Source: Belliella calami
Lineage (GTDB): Bacteria > Bacteroidota > Bacteroidia > Cytophagales > Cyclobacteriaceae
DNA: 64,000 nucleotides
Reading direction: 5' to 3'
NCBI RefSeq assembly: GCF_022549695.1
Contig: NZ_JAKZGS010000002.1
Location: 456,576 to 520,575, forward strand
The notes under the pieces were generated by a model, which worked only from the letters and a program-made list of their open reading frames with translations, made no database searches and was not told the origin of the DNA. Every line of letters begins with the position of its first letter. The first letter of the stretch is position 1. The position numbers and the translations under genes were made by a program. Shown here piece by piece: positions 1 through 9,448 of this stretch.

Positions 1-490
1 GAATCAAGTCTTCTTGCCAATTTACAAATCCTGTAAACTCATTGTCCATAAAGTGTTCTGCAAGTTGCCTTGGGCTTTTACCTTCAAACACCATTTTCAT
101 ATGAGCTGGTGGCAACTGCCATATATCATGCCCTGGAGGCATGTTGTCTCCAGGAATATTTTTCTCCTGATGACAATTAGAACATTTGAGGGCATAAAGA
201 CCTTTTCCATCTATACCTCTTTTCACATTTTGGCTATGGATATGGCTATCATCACCTTGTAATGGAGCATCGCCTGCTGGATGACAATTGACACATCTGG
301 GATGCATAAATACTTTATAAGCTTTTAGAAAGGCTTGCTTGGACTCTTCTTCCAGTTGTTTTTCAAACGCATAGTTTTTTTCGACTTCTTCATGGTTTTT
401 ATTTACTGCAAATACAGTAACAAAAACCATCAAAACCATAGGGGTCCATATTAAGAAGGAATTCTTTAATTTGTTAAAAATATTTTTCAT
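1..490 (-). CDS. c-type cytochrome, 3' end cut by window edge
   Basis: The reading frame opens at an ATG at 488-490 and stays open to base 1, so the C-terminus lies outside the window. An N-terminal hydrophobic stretch (about residues 13-29, IWTPMVLMVFVTVFAV) looks like a signal or membrane anchor. Two haem c motifs are visible, CVNCH and CSNCH, with nearby Met and His residues that could be axial ligands. It starts 11 bp after the 2Fe-2S subunit gene and is the last visible gene of that operon, so it probably takes electrons from the molybdenum hydroxylase toward the respiratory chain. The haem motifs are seen; the electron-acceptor role is inferred from context. Confidence 0.82.
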   Translation of the reverse strand, partial: MKNIFNKLKNSFLIWTPMVLMVFVTVFAVNKNHEEVEKNYAFEKQLEEESKQAFLKAYKVFMHPRCVNCHPAGDAPLQGDDSHIHSQNVKRGIDGKGLYALKCSNCHQEKNIPGDNMPPGHDIWQLPPAHMKMVFEGKSPRQLAEHFMDNEFTGFVNWQEDLI

Positions 491-501
491 ATCGTTTCAG
501 T

Positions 502-954
502 TTAAATACTCTTTGCCGCAATATGGATGGCTTCTCTAATTCTTTGATATGTACCACACCTACATATATTGCCTGCCATGGCATTATCAATATCTTCATC
601 TGTTGGTTTTGGATTTTCCCTTAAAAGGACAGCCGCTGACATTACCTGTCCAGATTGGCAATAGCCACATTGAGGTACATCTTTTTCTATCCAAGCTTTT
701 TGGATCGGTTCGGACAAAGACTTATCTAGCCCTTCTATCGTCACGATTTTCTTTCCTTTGGCTCTAGAAAGTGGCGTTATACAAGACCTAACAGCCTCCC
801 CTTCCAAGTGCATTGTACATGCTCCGCATTGCGCCATACCACACCCAAACTTAGAACCTGTCAATCCTAACTGCTCTCTGACAATCCATAATAATGGTGT
901 ATCTTCAGTGGCATCTACATTATGTTTTTTTCCGTTTACATCTATTTCTATCAT
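502..954 (-). CDS. 2Fe-2S small subunit of a xanthine-oxidase-family molybdenum hydroxylase (IorA/CoxS-like)
   Basis: 150 aa, the usual length for a free-standing small subunit. An N-terminal plant-type ferredoxin domain carries Cys38, Cys43, Cys46 and Cys58 ([14 protein letters not shown] region). The C-terminal helical domain carries the second cluster: Cys96/Cys99 (CGYCQSGQ) and Cys131/Cys133 (CRC). These two 2Fe-2S centres pass electrons from the molybdenum cofactor of the large subunit encoded 30 bp upstream to an acceptor, probably the cytochrome encoded just downstream. The order MoCo subunit, 2Fe-2S subunit, cytochrome c matches isoquinoline 1-oxidoreductase and aldehyde-dehydrogenase-like enzymes. 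The substrate cannot be read from the sequence. Confidence 0.95.
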   Translation of the reverse strand: MIEIDVNGKKHNVDATEDTPLLWIVREQLGLTGSKFGCGMAQCGACTMHLEGEAVRSCITPLSRAKGKKIVTIEGLDKSLSEPIQKAWIEKDVPQCGYCQSGQVMSAAVLLRENPKPTDEDIDNAMAGNICRCGTYQRIREAIHIAAKSI

Positions 955-984
955 GATAAAAACTATTTAAAAGTTGTCAAAAAT

Positions 985-3150
985 TTACACAAAATCCTTT
1001 TTGTCAAATGGAAGCTTTGAAATCCTCCTTCCAGTCAATTTATAAAGTGCATTTGCTATTGCTGGGGCAATCGGAGGAACTCCAGGCTCACCAACTCCTC
1101 CCATCACCTTATCACTCTCCACTATATGTACATCTACAAATGGAGTTTCATGCATTCTTAGCATTTTATAATTGTGGAAATTGCTTTGTTCGATAGCCCC
1201 TTCTTTCAAAGTGAGCTCACCGTAATAGGCTGATGTAATACCGAATATTGCACTGCCTTCAATTTGGGCTTTGACTGCATCAGGATTGATATAAGGACCA
1301 CAATCTATCGCAGCTGTCACATGGTGTACTTTAGGCCATTGATTCTCCAAAGAAACCTCTACAACAAATGCAACACAACTACCATAAGATGAATGAATAG
1401 CCAAACCTAAAACATGACCACTCGGAAGTGTTTGTCCCCATTTTGATTTACTGATAGCCAATTCCAACGTCTCGATACTTCTAGGGTCATCTTTCAGTAG
1501 CTTCTTCCTAAAGCTATATTCATCTTCCCCTGCAGCTTCAGCCAATTGGTCAATCATTGTCTCAACAGTAAATGCATTGAATGAATGCCCTACTCCTCTC
1601 ATCCATAAACAAGGTATTTCATTAGGGGTTTCATGCCAAAGAAGCTTGAAATTAGGCAAATTGTATGGAGTATGTACAACTCCCTCAACTGCCAAATGAT
1701 CAATATCATCATGAACCAGCATTTGTTCAAGGGCAGTGCCTCTAACAAAACTTTGACAAACGATGTGATGTTCCCAGGCAATTGGATTACCATTTTCATC
1801 AATGGCAGCTTTTACTTTACAAAGGGCTTTAGGCCTATAATATCCTCCTCTAATGTCATCCTCTCTAGTCCAAATCACTTTAATTGGAAGACCTACAGCT
1901 TTAGAAACTTGAACTGCCTCTGAGACGATATGTCCATCAAGAACACTTTTTCTACCAAAACCTCCACCTACATAATGATTGTTAACTTTTATTTTTTCTG
2001 GTGCAACCCCTGCATAATGAGAAGCGGTAAGCATATCAAAAGTCGGCATTTGGGTACCGATATAGATATCGCAACTATCTTCTTTTACATCTGCCAAACA
2101 ATTCATTGGCTCCATAGGAGCATGCGCCAAATAAGGAAACTCAAATTCGGACTCGAAAACCTTACTCGCTTTTCCAAAACCTTCCTTCAAATTACCACGT
2201 TCCTCAGCCTGCCTTCCTACAGATTGGAGCTCTTTTGCGAAAGCCAATGATTGTTTTGGTGTATCAAGGTTTCCATTTGTACCACTACTCCACTCTACTT
2301 TCAAAGCATCTCTACCTTTTTTGGCATTCCAAAAACCATCTGCTACGATAGCAATACCTCTATCGATTTCTATAACGTGTTTTACGCCATCTATAGCTAG
2401 CGCAGTATTTGCATCAAATGATTTCACTTTACCACCAAATGCTGGAGGCCTTGCAATGACTGCTACAAGCATATTTGGAACACTTGCATCCATTCCAAAC
2501 ATGGCCTCGCCATTTGTTTTGATCTTGGTATCCAATCTTTTGATCGGTTTCCCTACAACTTTAAAATCCTTTGGATCTTTTAGTGCGATACTTTCTAAAT
2601 CTGGTGCCTCTAGCTCAGAAGCTTTTTCTGCCAATTGGCCGTAGGTCAATGATTTACCATTTCCCTTTACCACCCCTTTTTCTACACTGCAATCCGACGG
2701 AGAAATTCCCCAAGTCTGAGCAGCTGCATCTATTAACATCATTCTAGCAGCAGCGCCAACCTGCCGCATTCTTGTCCATTCCGATAAGGCACTTATACTA
2801 CTTCCTGTAGCTTGGATCGGTCCCATTTGGGTGTGGTTATAAGCAGGATCTATAGGAGCATGCTCGACTTTGATCTTATCCCAATCCACTTCAAGTTCTT
2901 CTGCTATCAGTTGGCATAATGATGTATAAATCCCTTGACCAAGCTCCGAGTGGTTCGCAATGATCGTAACAGACTCATCTGTGCCGATTTTTATAAATGC
3001 ATTTGGAGCATGATAAGCTATATCTTTGAGGTTCATGCCTTGCTTTTTACTACAAGCCATAGGAATTTGAAATCCCAAAACAAGGCCTCCAAAGGTTATA
3101 GCACCGGTTTTTAAAAATGATCTTCTCTTTAATTTAACTTCATCCAGCAT
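985..3150 (-). CDS. Molybdopterin-binding large subunit of a xanthine-oxidase-family hydroxylase (IorB-like)
   Basis: 721 aa from the ATG at 3150. This start is preferred because a twin-arginine signal (KLKRRSFLKTG, then a hydrophobic stretch) follows directly and predicts Tat export of the folded enzyme; an upstream in-frame ATG at 3195 would push the signal inward. MoCo-binding motifs include GGGFGRKS in mid-protein, WMRGVGHSFNAF, and near the C-terminus GGVGEPGVPPIAPAIANAL, which contains the glutamate that acts as base in this family. The length and Tat signal fit the IorB/periplasmic aldehyde oxidase branch, which hydroxylates N-heterocycles or oxidises aldehydes; the actual substrate is unknown. 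It is first in a three-gene operon and probably controlled by the TetR protein encoded upstream. Confidence 0.93.
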   Translation of the reverse strand: MLDEVKLKRRSFLKTGAITFGGLVLGFQIPMACSKKQGMNLKDIAYHAPNAFIKIGTDESVTIIANHSELGQGIYTSLCQLIAEELEVDWDKIKVEHAPIDPAYNHTQMGPIQATGSSISALSEWTRMRQVGAAARMMLIDAAAQTWGISPSDCSVEKGVVKGNGKSLTYGQLAEKASELEAPDLESIALKDPKDFKVVGKPIKRLDTKIKTNGEAMFGMDASVPNMLVAVIARPPAFGGKVKSFDANTALAIDGVKHVIEIDRGIAIVADGFWNAKKGRDALKVEWSSGTNGNLDTPKQSLAFAKELQSVGRQAEERGNLKEGFGKASKVFESEFEFPYLAHAPMEPMNCLADVKEDSCDIYIGTQMPTFDMLTASHYAGVAPEKIKVNNHYVGGGFGRKSVLDGHIVSEAVQVSKAVGLPIKVIWTREDDIRGGYYRPKALCKVKAAIDENGNPIAWEHHIVCQSFVRGTALEQMLVHDDIDHLAVEGVVHTPYNLPNFKLLWHETPNEIPCLWMRGVGHSFNAFTVETMIDQLAEAAGEDEYSFRKKLLKDDPRSIETLELAISKSKWGQTLPSGHVLGLAIHSSYGSCVAFVVEVSLENQWPKVHHVTAAIDCGPYINPDAVKAQIEGSAIFGITSAYYGELTLKEGAIEQSNFHNYKMLRMHETPFVDVHIVESDKVMGGVGEPGVPPIAPAIANALYKLTGRRISKLPFDKKDFV

Positions 3151-3198
3151 AACAATAAAATTTAAAATAATTGGCGGAAAGTTATCAAAATCCAAATA

Positions 3199-3214
3199 CT
3201 GAACAAATATTCAG
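3199..3214. promoter_or_regulatory. Putative TetR operator, box 1
   Basis: 16-bp imperfect palindrome CTGAACAAATATTCAG, 48 bp upstream of the MoCo-subunit start. It matches box 2 (3254-3269) at 15 of 16 positions. On the minus strand it contains AATATTTG, close to the Bacteroidota -7 consensus TAnnTTTG, so a bound repressor could block the promoter directly. Assignment to the adjacent TetR protein is inferred. Confidence 0.55.
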
Positions 3215-3253
3215 ACTACGCAAAATACTTGTGCTTAGTAATTTATAATTATT

Positions 3254-3269
3254 CTGAATAAATATTCAG
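3254..3269. promoter_or_regulatory. Putative TetR operator, box 2
   Basis: 16-bp palindrome CTGAATAAATATTCAG with perfect outer arms CTGAAT/ATTCAG, 55 bp from box 1 measured start to start. Both boxes sit between the TetR gene and the operon it precedes, as expected for a local TetR regulon. I saw no third copy upstream of the TetR gene itself. Confidence 0.55.
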
Positions 3270-3567
3270 AAACTCAAAAACAATGAAGGCCTATTCTATT
3301 GTTTTTTGTTGAAAAATTAAAAATCAAATTACAAATGATTTTTCCAATAACGATATCAAATCAAACTGGTTACAAATTTAGAATGTTGTCAAATTTGAAA
3401 TTCAAACCTCACACTACTTCCACTTTATCATTTGATAATCAGTAAATTGAGATTTACCCAATGAAAAGGAATGAAAAAGTCAAAAAGCTCCAATTCAAAA
3501 AATCGCCATTTTTTCACCCACAATTCTTTTGTCCAAAGACAAGTAAGAATCTAGAAACTTCGATTGT

Positions 3568-4125
3568 TTATTTCTTTATCGCATCCCAAAGCATTGAAAG
3601 CAAAAGATGGATATTTTTTTGATCCATTTCAATACCTTCATCTTTTGACCAAAGGATCCATCCATTCAATGTACTAAAAGAATACAACCTAAGATGTCGT
3701 GGTGAAAGTGGTTTAAACATCCCTAAATTCAGACCTTCTTCATACAAGTCATCGAAAGCAAGAAAATCTTTCATTGCAACTTCGTGTATCTCTTTGCTCA
3801 ATACCGGTGACGCTGCAAAATGATATGAAAAATAATACTCCAATGGATTATCGCAAAAATAATTGATTACCCTTTCCCATAGAAATTCAAACCTTTCCTT
3901 TACTGTTCCATTACCCGCATAGTCTCGAAATATATAAGTGGATTCTTCTTTTTTTTGCTCAATCCAAATTTGTTGTACAATCTCATCTTTACTTTTAAAA
4001 TGCTTATATATAGTTCCTATTCCAACTTTTGCTCTTTGCGATATATTCGCAAATGTTACAGTATGAAGGCCACGCTCAACAATAAGCTCTAATGATGCCT
4101 TTAAAATTCTTTTTTTCTTTTCCAT
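3568..4125 (-). CDS. TetR/AcrR family transcriptional regulator
   Basis: 185 aa with the TetR N-terminal helix-turn-helix (residues about 5-50: RILKASLELIVERGLHTVTF, then ISQRAKVGIGTIYKHFKSKDEI), a near-consensus recognition helix. The C-terminal ligand-binding region is helical and unassigned. It lies upstream of the Mo-hydroxylase operon on the same strand with a 417-bp gap that contains paired palindromes (3199-3214, 3254-3269). The simplest reading is that it represses that operon until an aromatic or aldehyde inducer binds. The family is clear; the target is inferred from position. Confidence 0.92.
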   Translation of the reverse strand: MEKKKRILKASLELIVERGLHTVTFANISQRAKVGIGTIYKHFKSKDEIVQQIWIEQKKEESTYIFRDYAGNGTVKERFEFLWERVINYFCDNPLEYYFSYHFAASPVLSKEIHEVAMKDFLAFDDLYEEGLNLGMFKPLSPRHLRLYSFSTLNGWILWSKDEGIEMDQKNIHLLLSMLWDAIKK

Positions 4126-4629
4126 GCTTAAGGGTACTAATATGGATAATATCTACAATCCAAGTAATGAAGTGCACAGCATATCAATTTGGGTGACTGA
4201 TTAGCTAAAACCAAGAACATACCGACGATCGATGTGACAAAATTATATATCATTTCCAAGTCTCAACTTAAAGAAACGCCTATTTCATCACTAAAATTAT
4301 CAGTAAAGTTTGGAGTGGGTGATCTATTTTGAAATTCTTTCAAAAAGCAACTGGTGATTCTTTGATTTTTTTTGGGTGAAAATTTGAAATCTAATACTTT
4401 TCTGAAAGCATATTTTTGTATTGTTTATTCCATTGGAAAATCTCTTCATCTGGTTTTGAAGATCAGAAACTAATCCCGTCTCACAATACAAGAGCGAACT
4501 TAATCGCAAAGTTCTGTTTAACCAAATATTCATATTCAAATTTCTTAAACTTTCCATAATCTAAGTAAATTGTTTTTACTAAACTTTAAGCTCGATTCCT
4601 TAAATTGGCACAATCAAAACACTATACCT
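4126..4629. other. Divergent intergenic region
   Basis: 504 bp between the leftward TetR gene and the rightward esterase. It must hold both promoters but I find no clear consensus box and no palindrome like those at 3199/3254. An open frame on the minus strand at 4324-4557 has no protein-like features and is not called. Confidence 0.5.
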
Positions 4630-5499
4630 ATGAAACTTTTGAAAACCACAATATTTCTTCTGCTGATAAGCTGTAGCTTCCTTCAAGCAAAGACGGACAC
4701 AATTGAAGTTTTTAGCAAAGCTATGAACAAATCCCTAAAAGCCACCGTGGTCAAACCTGCTGGAATTGATGGTTTAGAAAAGCAACTCCCTTCTGTGTAT
4801 GTACTTCATGGTGCATGGGGAAACCATCTTGATTGGCATAAAAATGTCAAAAAAGCTGACCTTTTACAAAGTCTTGCTGATCTCTACCAAATCATCCTTG
4901 TTACCCCAGGAGTTGCACCATTTTCTTATTACTATGACAGTCCGCTGATGGATTCTGTCCAATATGAAACATACATCAGCAAAGAGCTAATCCCATTTGT
5001 AGATGCAAATTTCCCAACCATCAAGGACAAAAATTCAAGAGCAATCACAGGCCTTTCTATGGGTGGTCATGGTGCAATGATGATCGCTGCGAAGCATCCA
5101 GAACTATTTACTGCCGCAGGATCTATGAGTGGCGTGATGAATATCGATGTACGTACTTGGGTCGGAAATGAAGACACACAAGAACAACGACGAAAAAGCC
5201 AACAAGAGATGCTTGGAGATATTGAATATGATTATCCATTCAGTCCCTATACTGCTGTAGGGCTGGTAAATCAAATGAAGCAAAATGGAATTGCGCTCAT
5301 AATCGACTGTGGAGTGGATGATTTTCTGATCGAAACCAACAGACAGCTTCATCAATTGCTACTGGAAAATGAAACACCGCATGAATATACAGAACGACCT
5401 GGAGCACACACTTGGGATTATTGGACTGATGCTCTTCCCTATCATATGCTGTTCATCAATCAAGTATTTGAAAAAAAAAAAATCAGATCGCTTGATTAA
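4630..5499 (+). CDS. Secreted esterase, alpha/beta hydrolase (esterase D / S-formylglutathione hydrolase-like fold)
   Basis: 289 aa from the ATG at 4630, chosen because a clean signal peptide follows (MKLLKTTIFLLLISCSFLQA, cleavage near LQA-KT); an in-frame ATG at 4570 would bury it. Features of the PF00756 esterase family: HGAWG oxyanion segment, nucleophile elbow GLSMGGHG, a later DCGVDDF segment likely to give the acid residue, and GAHTWDYW with the catalytic His. Likely a periplasmic or secreted carboxylesterase; substrate unknown. It is followed 105 bp later by a penicillin-acylase-family gene on the same strand, so the two may be co-expressed hydrolases. Confidence 0.88.
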   Translation: MKLLKTTIFLLLISCSFLQAKTDTIEVFSKAMNKSLKATVVKPAGIDGLEKQLPSVYVLHGAWGNHLDWHKNVKKADLLQSLADLYQIILVTPGVAPFSYYYDSPLMDSVQYETYISKELIPFVDANFPTIKDKNSRAITGLSMGGHGAMMIAAKHPELFTAAGSMSGVMNIDVRTWVGNEDTQEQRRKSQQEMLGDIEYDYPFSPYTAVGLVNQMKQNGIALIIDCGVDDFLIETNRQLHQLLLENETPHEYTERPGAHTWDYWTDALPYHMLFINQVFEKKKIRSLD

Positions 5500-5604
5500 A
5501 TGAATCACTATTGACAGAAATTTTCTCGAAGTTCTGAAATTTTGAAAAAAACAAACTTCCCAAATTCACTGTCAGCTATTTCAAAACAAACTTCCTCCAA
5601 TATC

Positions 5605-7779
5605 ATGGCCAAAAAGATCTATTTATTACTTTTTATATTTTCACTCTATTTACCATCTATTGCCCAAGAAAACCAGCAGTGGGAAACTTATGCCAAAAAT
5701 AACGAGATCGCAAGAGATCAATGGGGAATCCCCCACATATACGGCAAAACAGATGCAGATGCTGTATTTGGGATGATTTATGCCCAATGTGAAGACGATT
5801 TCAATCGGATAGAAACAAACTTCATTAACGCCATGGGGAGAATGGCTGAGGTCGAAGGTATTTCGCAGCTATTTATTGACCTGAGAATGAAGCTTTATAT
5901 TGATCCCGTCGTGGTCAAGAAAGAATATGAAGATAGCCCACTATGGCTCAAAGACCTGATGGATGCTTGGGCAGCAGGGATCAATTACTTCCTCCACACC
6001 CACCCTGAAGTTCAACCAAAGCTTTTGACAAAATTCGAACCGTGGATGGCTTTGACCTTTAGTGAGGGTAGTATTGGTGGTGATATTGAATCGATTTCAC
6101 CCAATGGGTTAAAACAATTTTATGGTGAAAAAGCACATGCTTTTTTATCTTATTCAGAAAGAGATTGGGAAGAAGAACCCCGAGGTTCGAATGGTTTTGC
6201 TATAGCACCAAAATTAACTAAAAATGGCAATGCCCTTTTGATGATTAATCCGCATACTTCCTTTTACTTTCGTCCAGAGGTTCATGTAGTCAGCGATGAA
6301 GGGCTCAATGCTTATGGAGCTGTGACTTGGGGACAATTTTTTATTTATCAAGGATTCAATGAATATAATGGTTGGATGCATACATCTGCAAAAGCAGATG
6401 CCATTGACCATTTTGCCTTAACTGTAGAAAATCGAAAAGGAAAATACCATTATAAATTTGGAAATAAATGGAGACCTTTGACAGAAAAAAAGGTCATTGT
6501 CAAATACAAAGAAAATGATCAAATGCTTGAGCAGGAGTTTACGGCATTTTATTCTCATCATGGACCTGTAATTCGTGAGGAGGATGGAAAATGGATTGCT
6601 ATAGCTTTGATGGTGGAGAGAGAAAAAGCTCTTATCCAATCATACAAAAGAACCAAAACAAAAAACCATGCTGAGTTTCATGCCAACATGGATCTCAAAA
6701 CAAATTCTTCGAACAGCACTGTGTATGCAGACAGAGATGGTACAATCGCTTACTATCACGGTAATTTCATTCCCGTGAGAGATCCGAAATTTGACTGGCG
6801 AAATGTGGTTGATGGCAGTGATCCTGCTACAGATTGGAAAGGTCTGCACGAAGTTGAAGAAATGCTCTTTATCAAAAACCCAGAAAATGGTTGGATTCAG
6901 CATTGTAACTCTGACCCTTTCAATGCTTTGGGCAAAAACAGTCCCAATCGTGAAGACTATCCTCCTTACATCGCTTGGGACACCGAGAATGCCAGAGGAA
7001 TCAATGCCGTTAGGATACTCTCAGACATCAAGGATTTAACTCTTGAAAAACTCATATCTGATGTGGCTTATGAACCAACTTTGATGGCTTTTGATCCCTT
7101 GATTCCTGCTTTGAAAAAAGCATATGACAAATTGCCTGAAAATGACCCAAGAAAAGAAAAACTTAAAGAACCAATGGCGGTTTTGGCAAATTGGGATTTA
7201 AAAACAGGAATCAATTCTGTTGGGACTTCTTTGGCTGTATTTTGGGGAAATCAAATGATGGCAGAAGGTCGAAGTATGGAAAAATCATGGGATACTTACA
7301 TTTTTGATTTTTTGGCTTCAGAAACAAGTGATGAACAAAAGCTAATTGCGCTTGAAAAAGCGATAAAAAGACTTACTGAGGATTTTGGAACATGGAATCT
7401 ACCTTGGGGAGAAATCAACCGGTTTCAGCGAGTAAACAATGATATTCAAGGTAAATTTTATGATGAATTACCTAGCTTACCAATTGGCTACAACTCTTCA
7501 CTCTGGGGTTCACTTTCAGCTTATGGCAGCAGAGCATATCCAAATACCAAAAAATGGTATGGAAATGTGGGAAACAGCTTTGTGGCTTCAGTAGAGTTTG
7601 GAGAAAAAGTGAAGGCCAAGTCTCTTCTTGCTGGTGGCCAAAGTGGGAATCCATTTTCCCCTCATTTTGTAGATCAAGCGGAAATGTACAGCAAGGGGGT
7701 TTTTAAGGATGTAAACTTTTACAAAGAAGATGTGATGAAAAATGCTAGAGTTATTTATAAACCCGGGAAAGTTAAGTGA
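5605..7779 (+). CDS. Penicillin acylase family amidohydrolase (Ntn hydrolase)
   Basis: 724 aa from the ATG at 5605, the start that puts the signal peptide (MAKKIYLLLFIFSLYLPSIAQ) at the N-terminus; an ATG at 5542 adds an unlikely hydrophilic leader. The family is made as a precursor that cuts itself before a Ser. Here PRGSNGFAIAP places that Ser at residue 195, giving an alpha chain of about 170 aa after signal removal and a beta chain of about 530 aa. WGIPHIYGKTDADA near the mature N-terminus is also typical. Relatives include penicillin and aculeacin acylases and AHL-degrading quorum-quenching acylases; sequence alone does not tell which amide is cut. The location is periplasmic. Confidence 0.92.
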   Translation: MAKKIYLLLFIFSLYLPSIAQENQQWETYAKNNEIARDQWGIPHIYGKTDADAVFGMIYAQCEDDFNRIETNFINAMGRMAEVEGISQLFIDLRMKLYIDPVVVKKEYEDSPLWLKDLMDAWAAGINYFLHTHPEVQPKLLTKFEPWMALTFSEGSIGGDIESISPNGLKQFYGEKAHAFLSYSERDWEEEPRGSNGFAIAPKLTKNGNALLMINPHTSFYFRPEVHVVSDEGLNAYGAVTWGQFFIYQGFNEYNGWMHTSAKADAIDHFALTVENRKGKYHYKFGNKWRPLTEKKVIVKYKENDQMLEQEFTAFYSHHGPVIREEDGKWIAIALMVEREKALIQSYKRTKTKNHAEFHANMDLKTNSSNSTVYADRDGTIAYYHGNFIPVRDPKFDWRNVVDGSDPATDWKGLHEVEEMLFIKNPENGWIQHCNSDPFNALGKNSPNREDYPPYIAWDTENARGINAVRILSDIKDLTLEKLISDVAYEPTLMAFDPLIPALKKAYDKLPENDPRKEKLKEPMAVLANWDLKTGINSVGTSLAVFWGNQMMAEGRSMEKSWDTYIFDFLASETSDEQKLIALEKAIKRLTEDFGTWNLPWGEINRFQRVNNDIQGKFYDELPSLPIGYNSSLWGSLSAYGSRAYPNTKKWYGNVGNSFVASVEFGEKVKAKSLLAGGQSGNPFSPHFVDQAEMYSKGVFKDVNFYKEDVMKNARVIYKPGKVK

Positions 7780-8098
7780 GTTAAGAGTTGAAATGAGTTA
7801 TTTGGGAATTGGTTGATTAAGTTAATGGGGACAGGTCAATAGTTAATTAATTGGACTAGTTGCAAATATAAATTTCGGTAATCTAACGTAAATTAGATCA
7901 TCTATCAATAAGGAAAAGATGAATTGCTGATGGTTGATACGAGTCATCAAAGGGTATATGGCGAAGATCACGAAGAGCCAATATGGTCACTTTCCCTTAT
8001 ACCTTTCCTGAATCCGGCAAATTGTGCCTTTGGATTCAAGTGAAAGTAGATCGTCAAATTATCAATAGCGTTTTTTGTTGTGGAAGCGGGGTAATTGA
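7780..8098. other. Convergent intergenic region
   Basis: 319 bp between two convergent genes. I see no gene and no convincing terminator hairpin; the stretch is low-complexity and AT-rich. Confidence 0.5.
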
Positions 8099-9340
8099 TT
8101 AAAAACCAGAAGAAAAAAGCCCCATTGAATCACTTATTTTAGGTTTAAGTAAATCCTCTGCTGGTTTATAGAATGCTCCAGACCGAGTAGATACCATCAC
8201 CAAACTATCCTTATAATAAGAACTTATTCCTGTTATTTTATGACTTTCCAACCCACTATTGTCTAATTCATTTACCATTAACTGACTGGGGGAAATAGAT
8301 ATTTGAAATATCTGGGAATTAAAGAAGCCGAATAGCGCACCATTGAACTCTTCGAAACGAAGCAAATCAAGAGAACCAAAATCAACATTTGAAGAAAATT
8401 CCGACAACACACTCCATGATTCCCCTTCATCAGTTGAATAATATGATTTCAAAATGGTAGTATGGTCTAATAAAAGAATGATGTTGGATTTTGGATCTTT
8501 TACTAAATAGCTATCAGATATTCTGAGATTTCCATTATTATCACGGATATCTCTATTTATCATTTTAATACTTCCATCAAAATACGTTTTAAAAAAACCA
8601 AAAAAAGTAGATACCAAAAACCCATCATTTACAGGTAATACAGAAAGAAATGCATTACCAAAGTTTTCTTCATATTCCTGTTGAATCGGCGCCTTAAATG
8701 TATGAATCGAAACAAGGTCTACGCCTAGACCAGCCCACCCTTCAGAACTTTGCTTTATTTCAATAACCGCAAATTTCTCCGGCCTAAAATATTCTTCACG
8801 GTCAGCATTGATAGTGTTATAAGAAACAAATAGAAAATTCTCTTTAAGTTCAAATGCATTACCTCTCGATATACCCAAACTTGAAAACTCTCTAAAATCT
8901 GGATCAATATCTTCTCCTTTAATTTCCAACCCTTCCCATGGAGCTGACAAATCCATAGGCTTTAACATGGAATAAACTATTATACTATTTGGCATCTCAA
9001 CAAACCTAACAGGTAAATACTTTTCACTTACTGGAAAAGATAAATTCCCATATTTATGTTTTCGTCCAGGATTTTGAGTGAGATTTAGAAATTGAAAAAT
9101 GTTATCAAACCTATGATTCGTAGAGTCATAGGTTCTCACTCCATAACCAAAATCATGAAGTGTTACTATGTAATTACCCATTTCAAAAATACCCCGCATT
9201 GCTTTAAGGTCATGTTGATAAAACGAATGTTTAGTCCACTCAATTTGATCTTCAACAGTTGGTTCAGGGTCTTGCTCATCATCTATACAAGAAAAAATTG
9301 TCAGAGTAAATAAAGCAAATAATATTATACGCATTTTCAT
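8099..9340 (-). CDS. Lipoprotein with predicted beta-propeller, function unknown
   Basis: 413 aa. The N-terminus MKMRIILFALFTLTIFSC is a lipoprotein signal with the lipid-modified Cys at residue 18, followed by an acidic DDEQDPEP spacer that favours outer-membrane export in Bacteroidota. The body has repeated beta-strand-rich segments, and an Asp-box (STDEGESW, pattern S-x-D-x-G-x-x-W) of the kind found in sialidase-like and other beta-propellers. No catalytic signature is recognisable. It may start at Met1 or Met3. It is isolated between genes on the opposite strand (left) and the photolyase (right, same strand, 108 bp away). Confidence 0.72.
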   Translation of the reverse strand: MKMRIILFALFTLTIFSCIDDEQDPEPTVEDQIEWTKHSFYQHDLKAMRGIFEMGNYIVTLHDFGYGVRTYDSTNHRFDNIFQFLNLTQNPGRKHKYGNLSFPVSEKYLPVRFVEMPNSIIVYSMLKPMDLSAPWEGLEIKGEDIDPDFREFSSLGISRGNAFELKENFLFVSYNTINADREEYFRPEKFAVIEIKQSSEGWAGLGVDLVSIHTFKAPIQQEYEENFGNAFLSVLPVNDGFLVSTFFGFFKTYFDGSIKMINRDIRDNNGNLRISDSYLVKDPKSNIILLLDHTTILKSYYSTDEGESWSVLSEFSSNVDFGSLDLLRFEEFNGALFGFFNSQIFQISISPSQLMVNELDNSGLESHKITGISSYYKDSLVMVSTRSGAFYKPAEDLLKPKISDSMGLFSSGF

Positions 9341-9448
9341 ACCCTAAGATAACTAAGGCTTTGTATTGATCGGGCAAAAGGCAAACAATAATGACTAATT
9401 TTTATTTAAATGAACTTATTATCCGATGAAAGGTAAAGTAACAAAAAC

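Larger units (their letters stand above)
3151..3567. other. Intergenic region upstream of the Mo-hydroxylase operon
   Basis: 417 bp without a credible gene. The half nearest the hydroxylase genes holds the two putative TetR operators. The rest (about 3280-3560) is AT-rich with nothing I can name. Confidence 0.6.

Noticed and set aside
14-262. Open frame on the + strand at the left edge
   Set aside because: It lies antisense to the cytochrome frame, which has two haem motifs; the + strand peptide has no family features.
4324-4557. 77-codon minus-strand frame between TetR and esterase genes
   Set aside because: Low-complexity, no ribosome or promoter support, and no domain resemblance.
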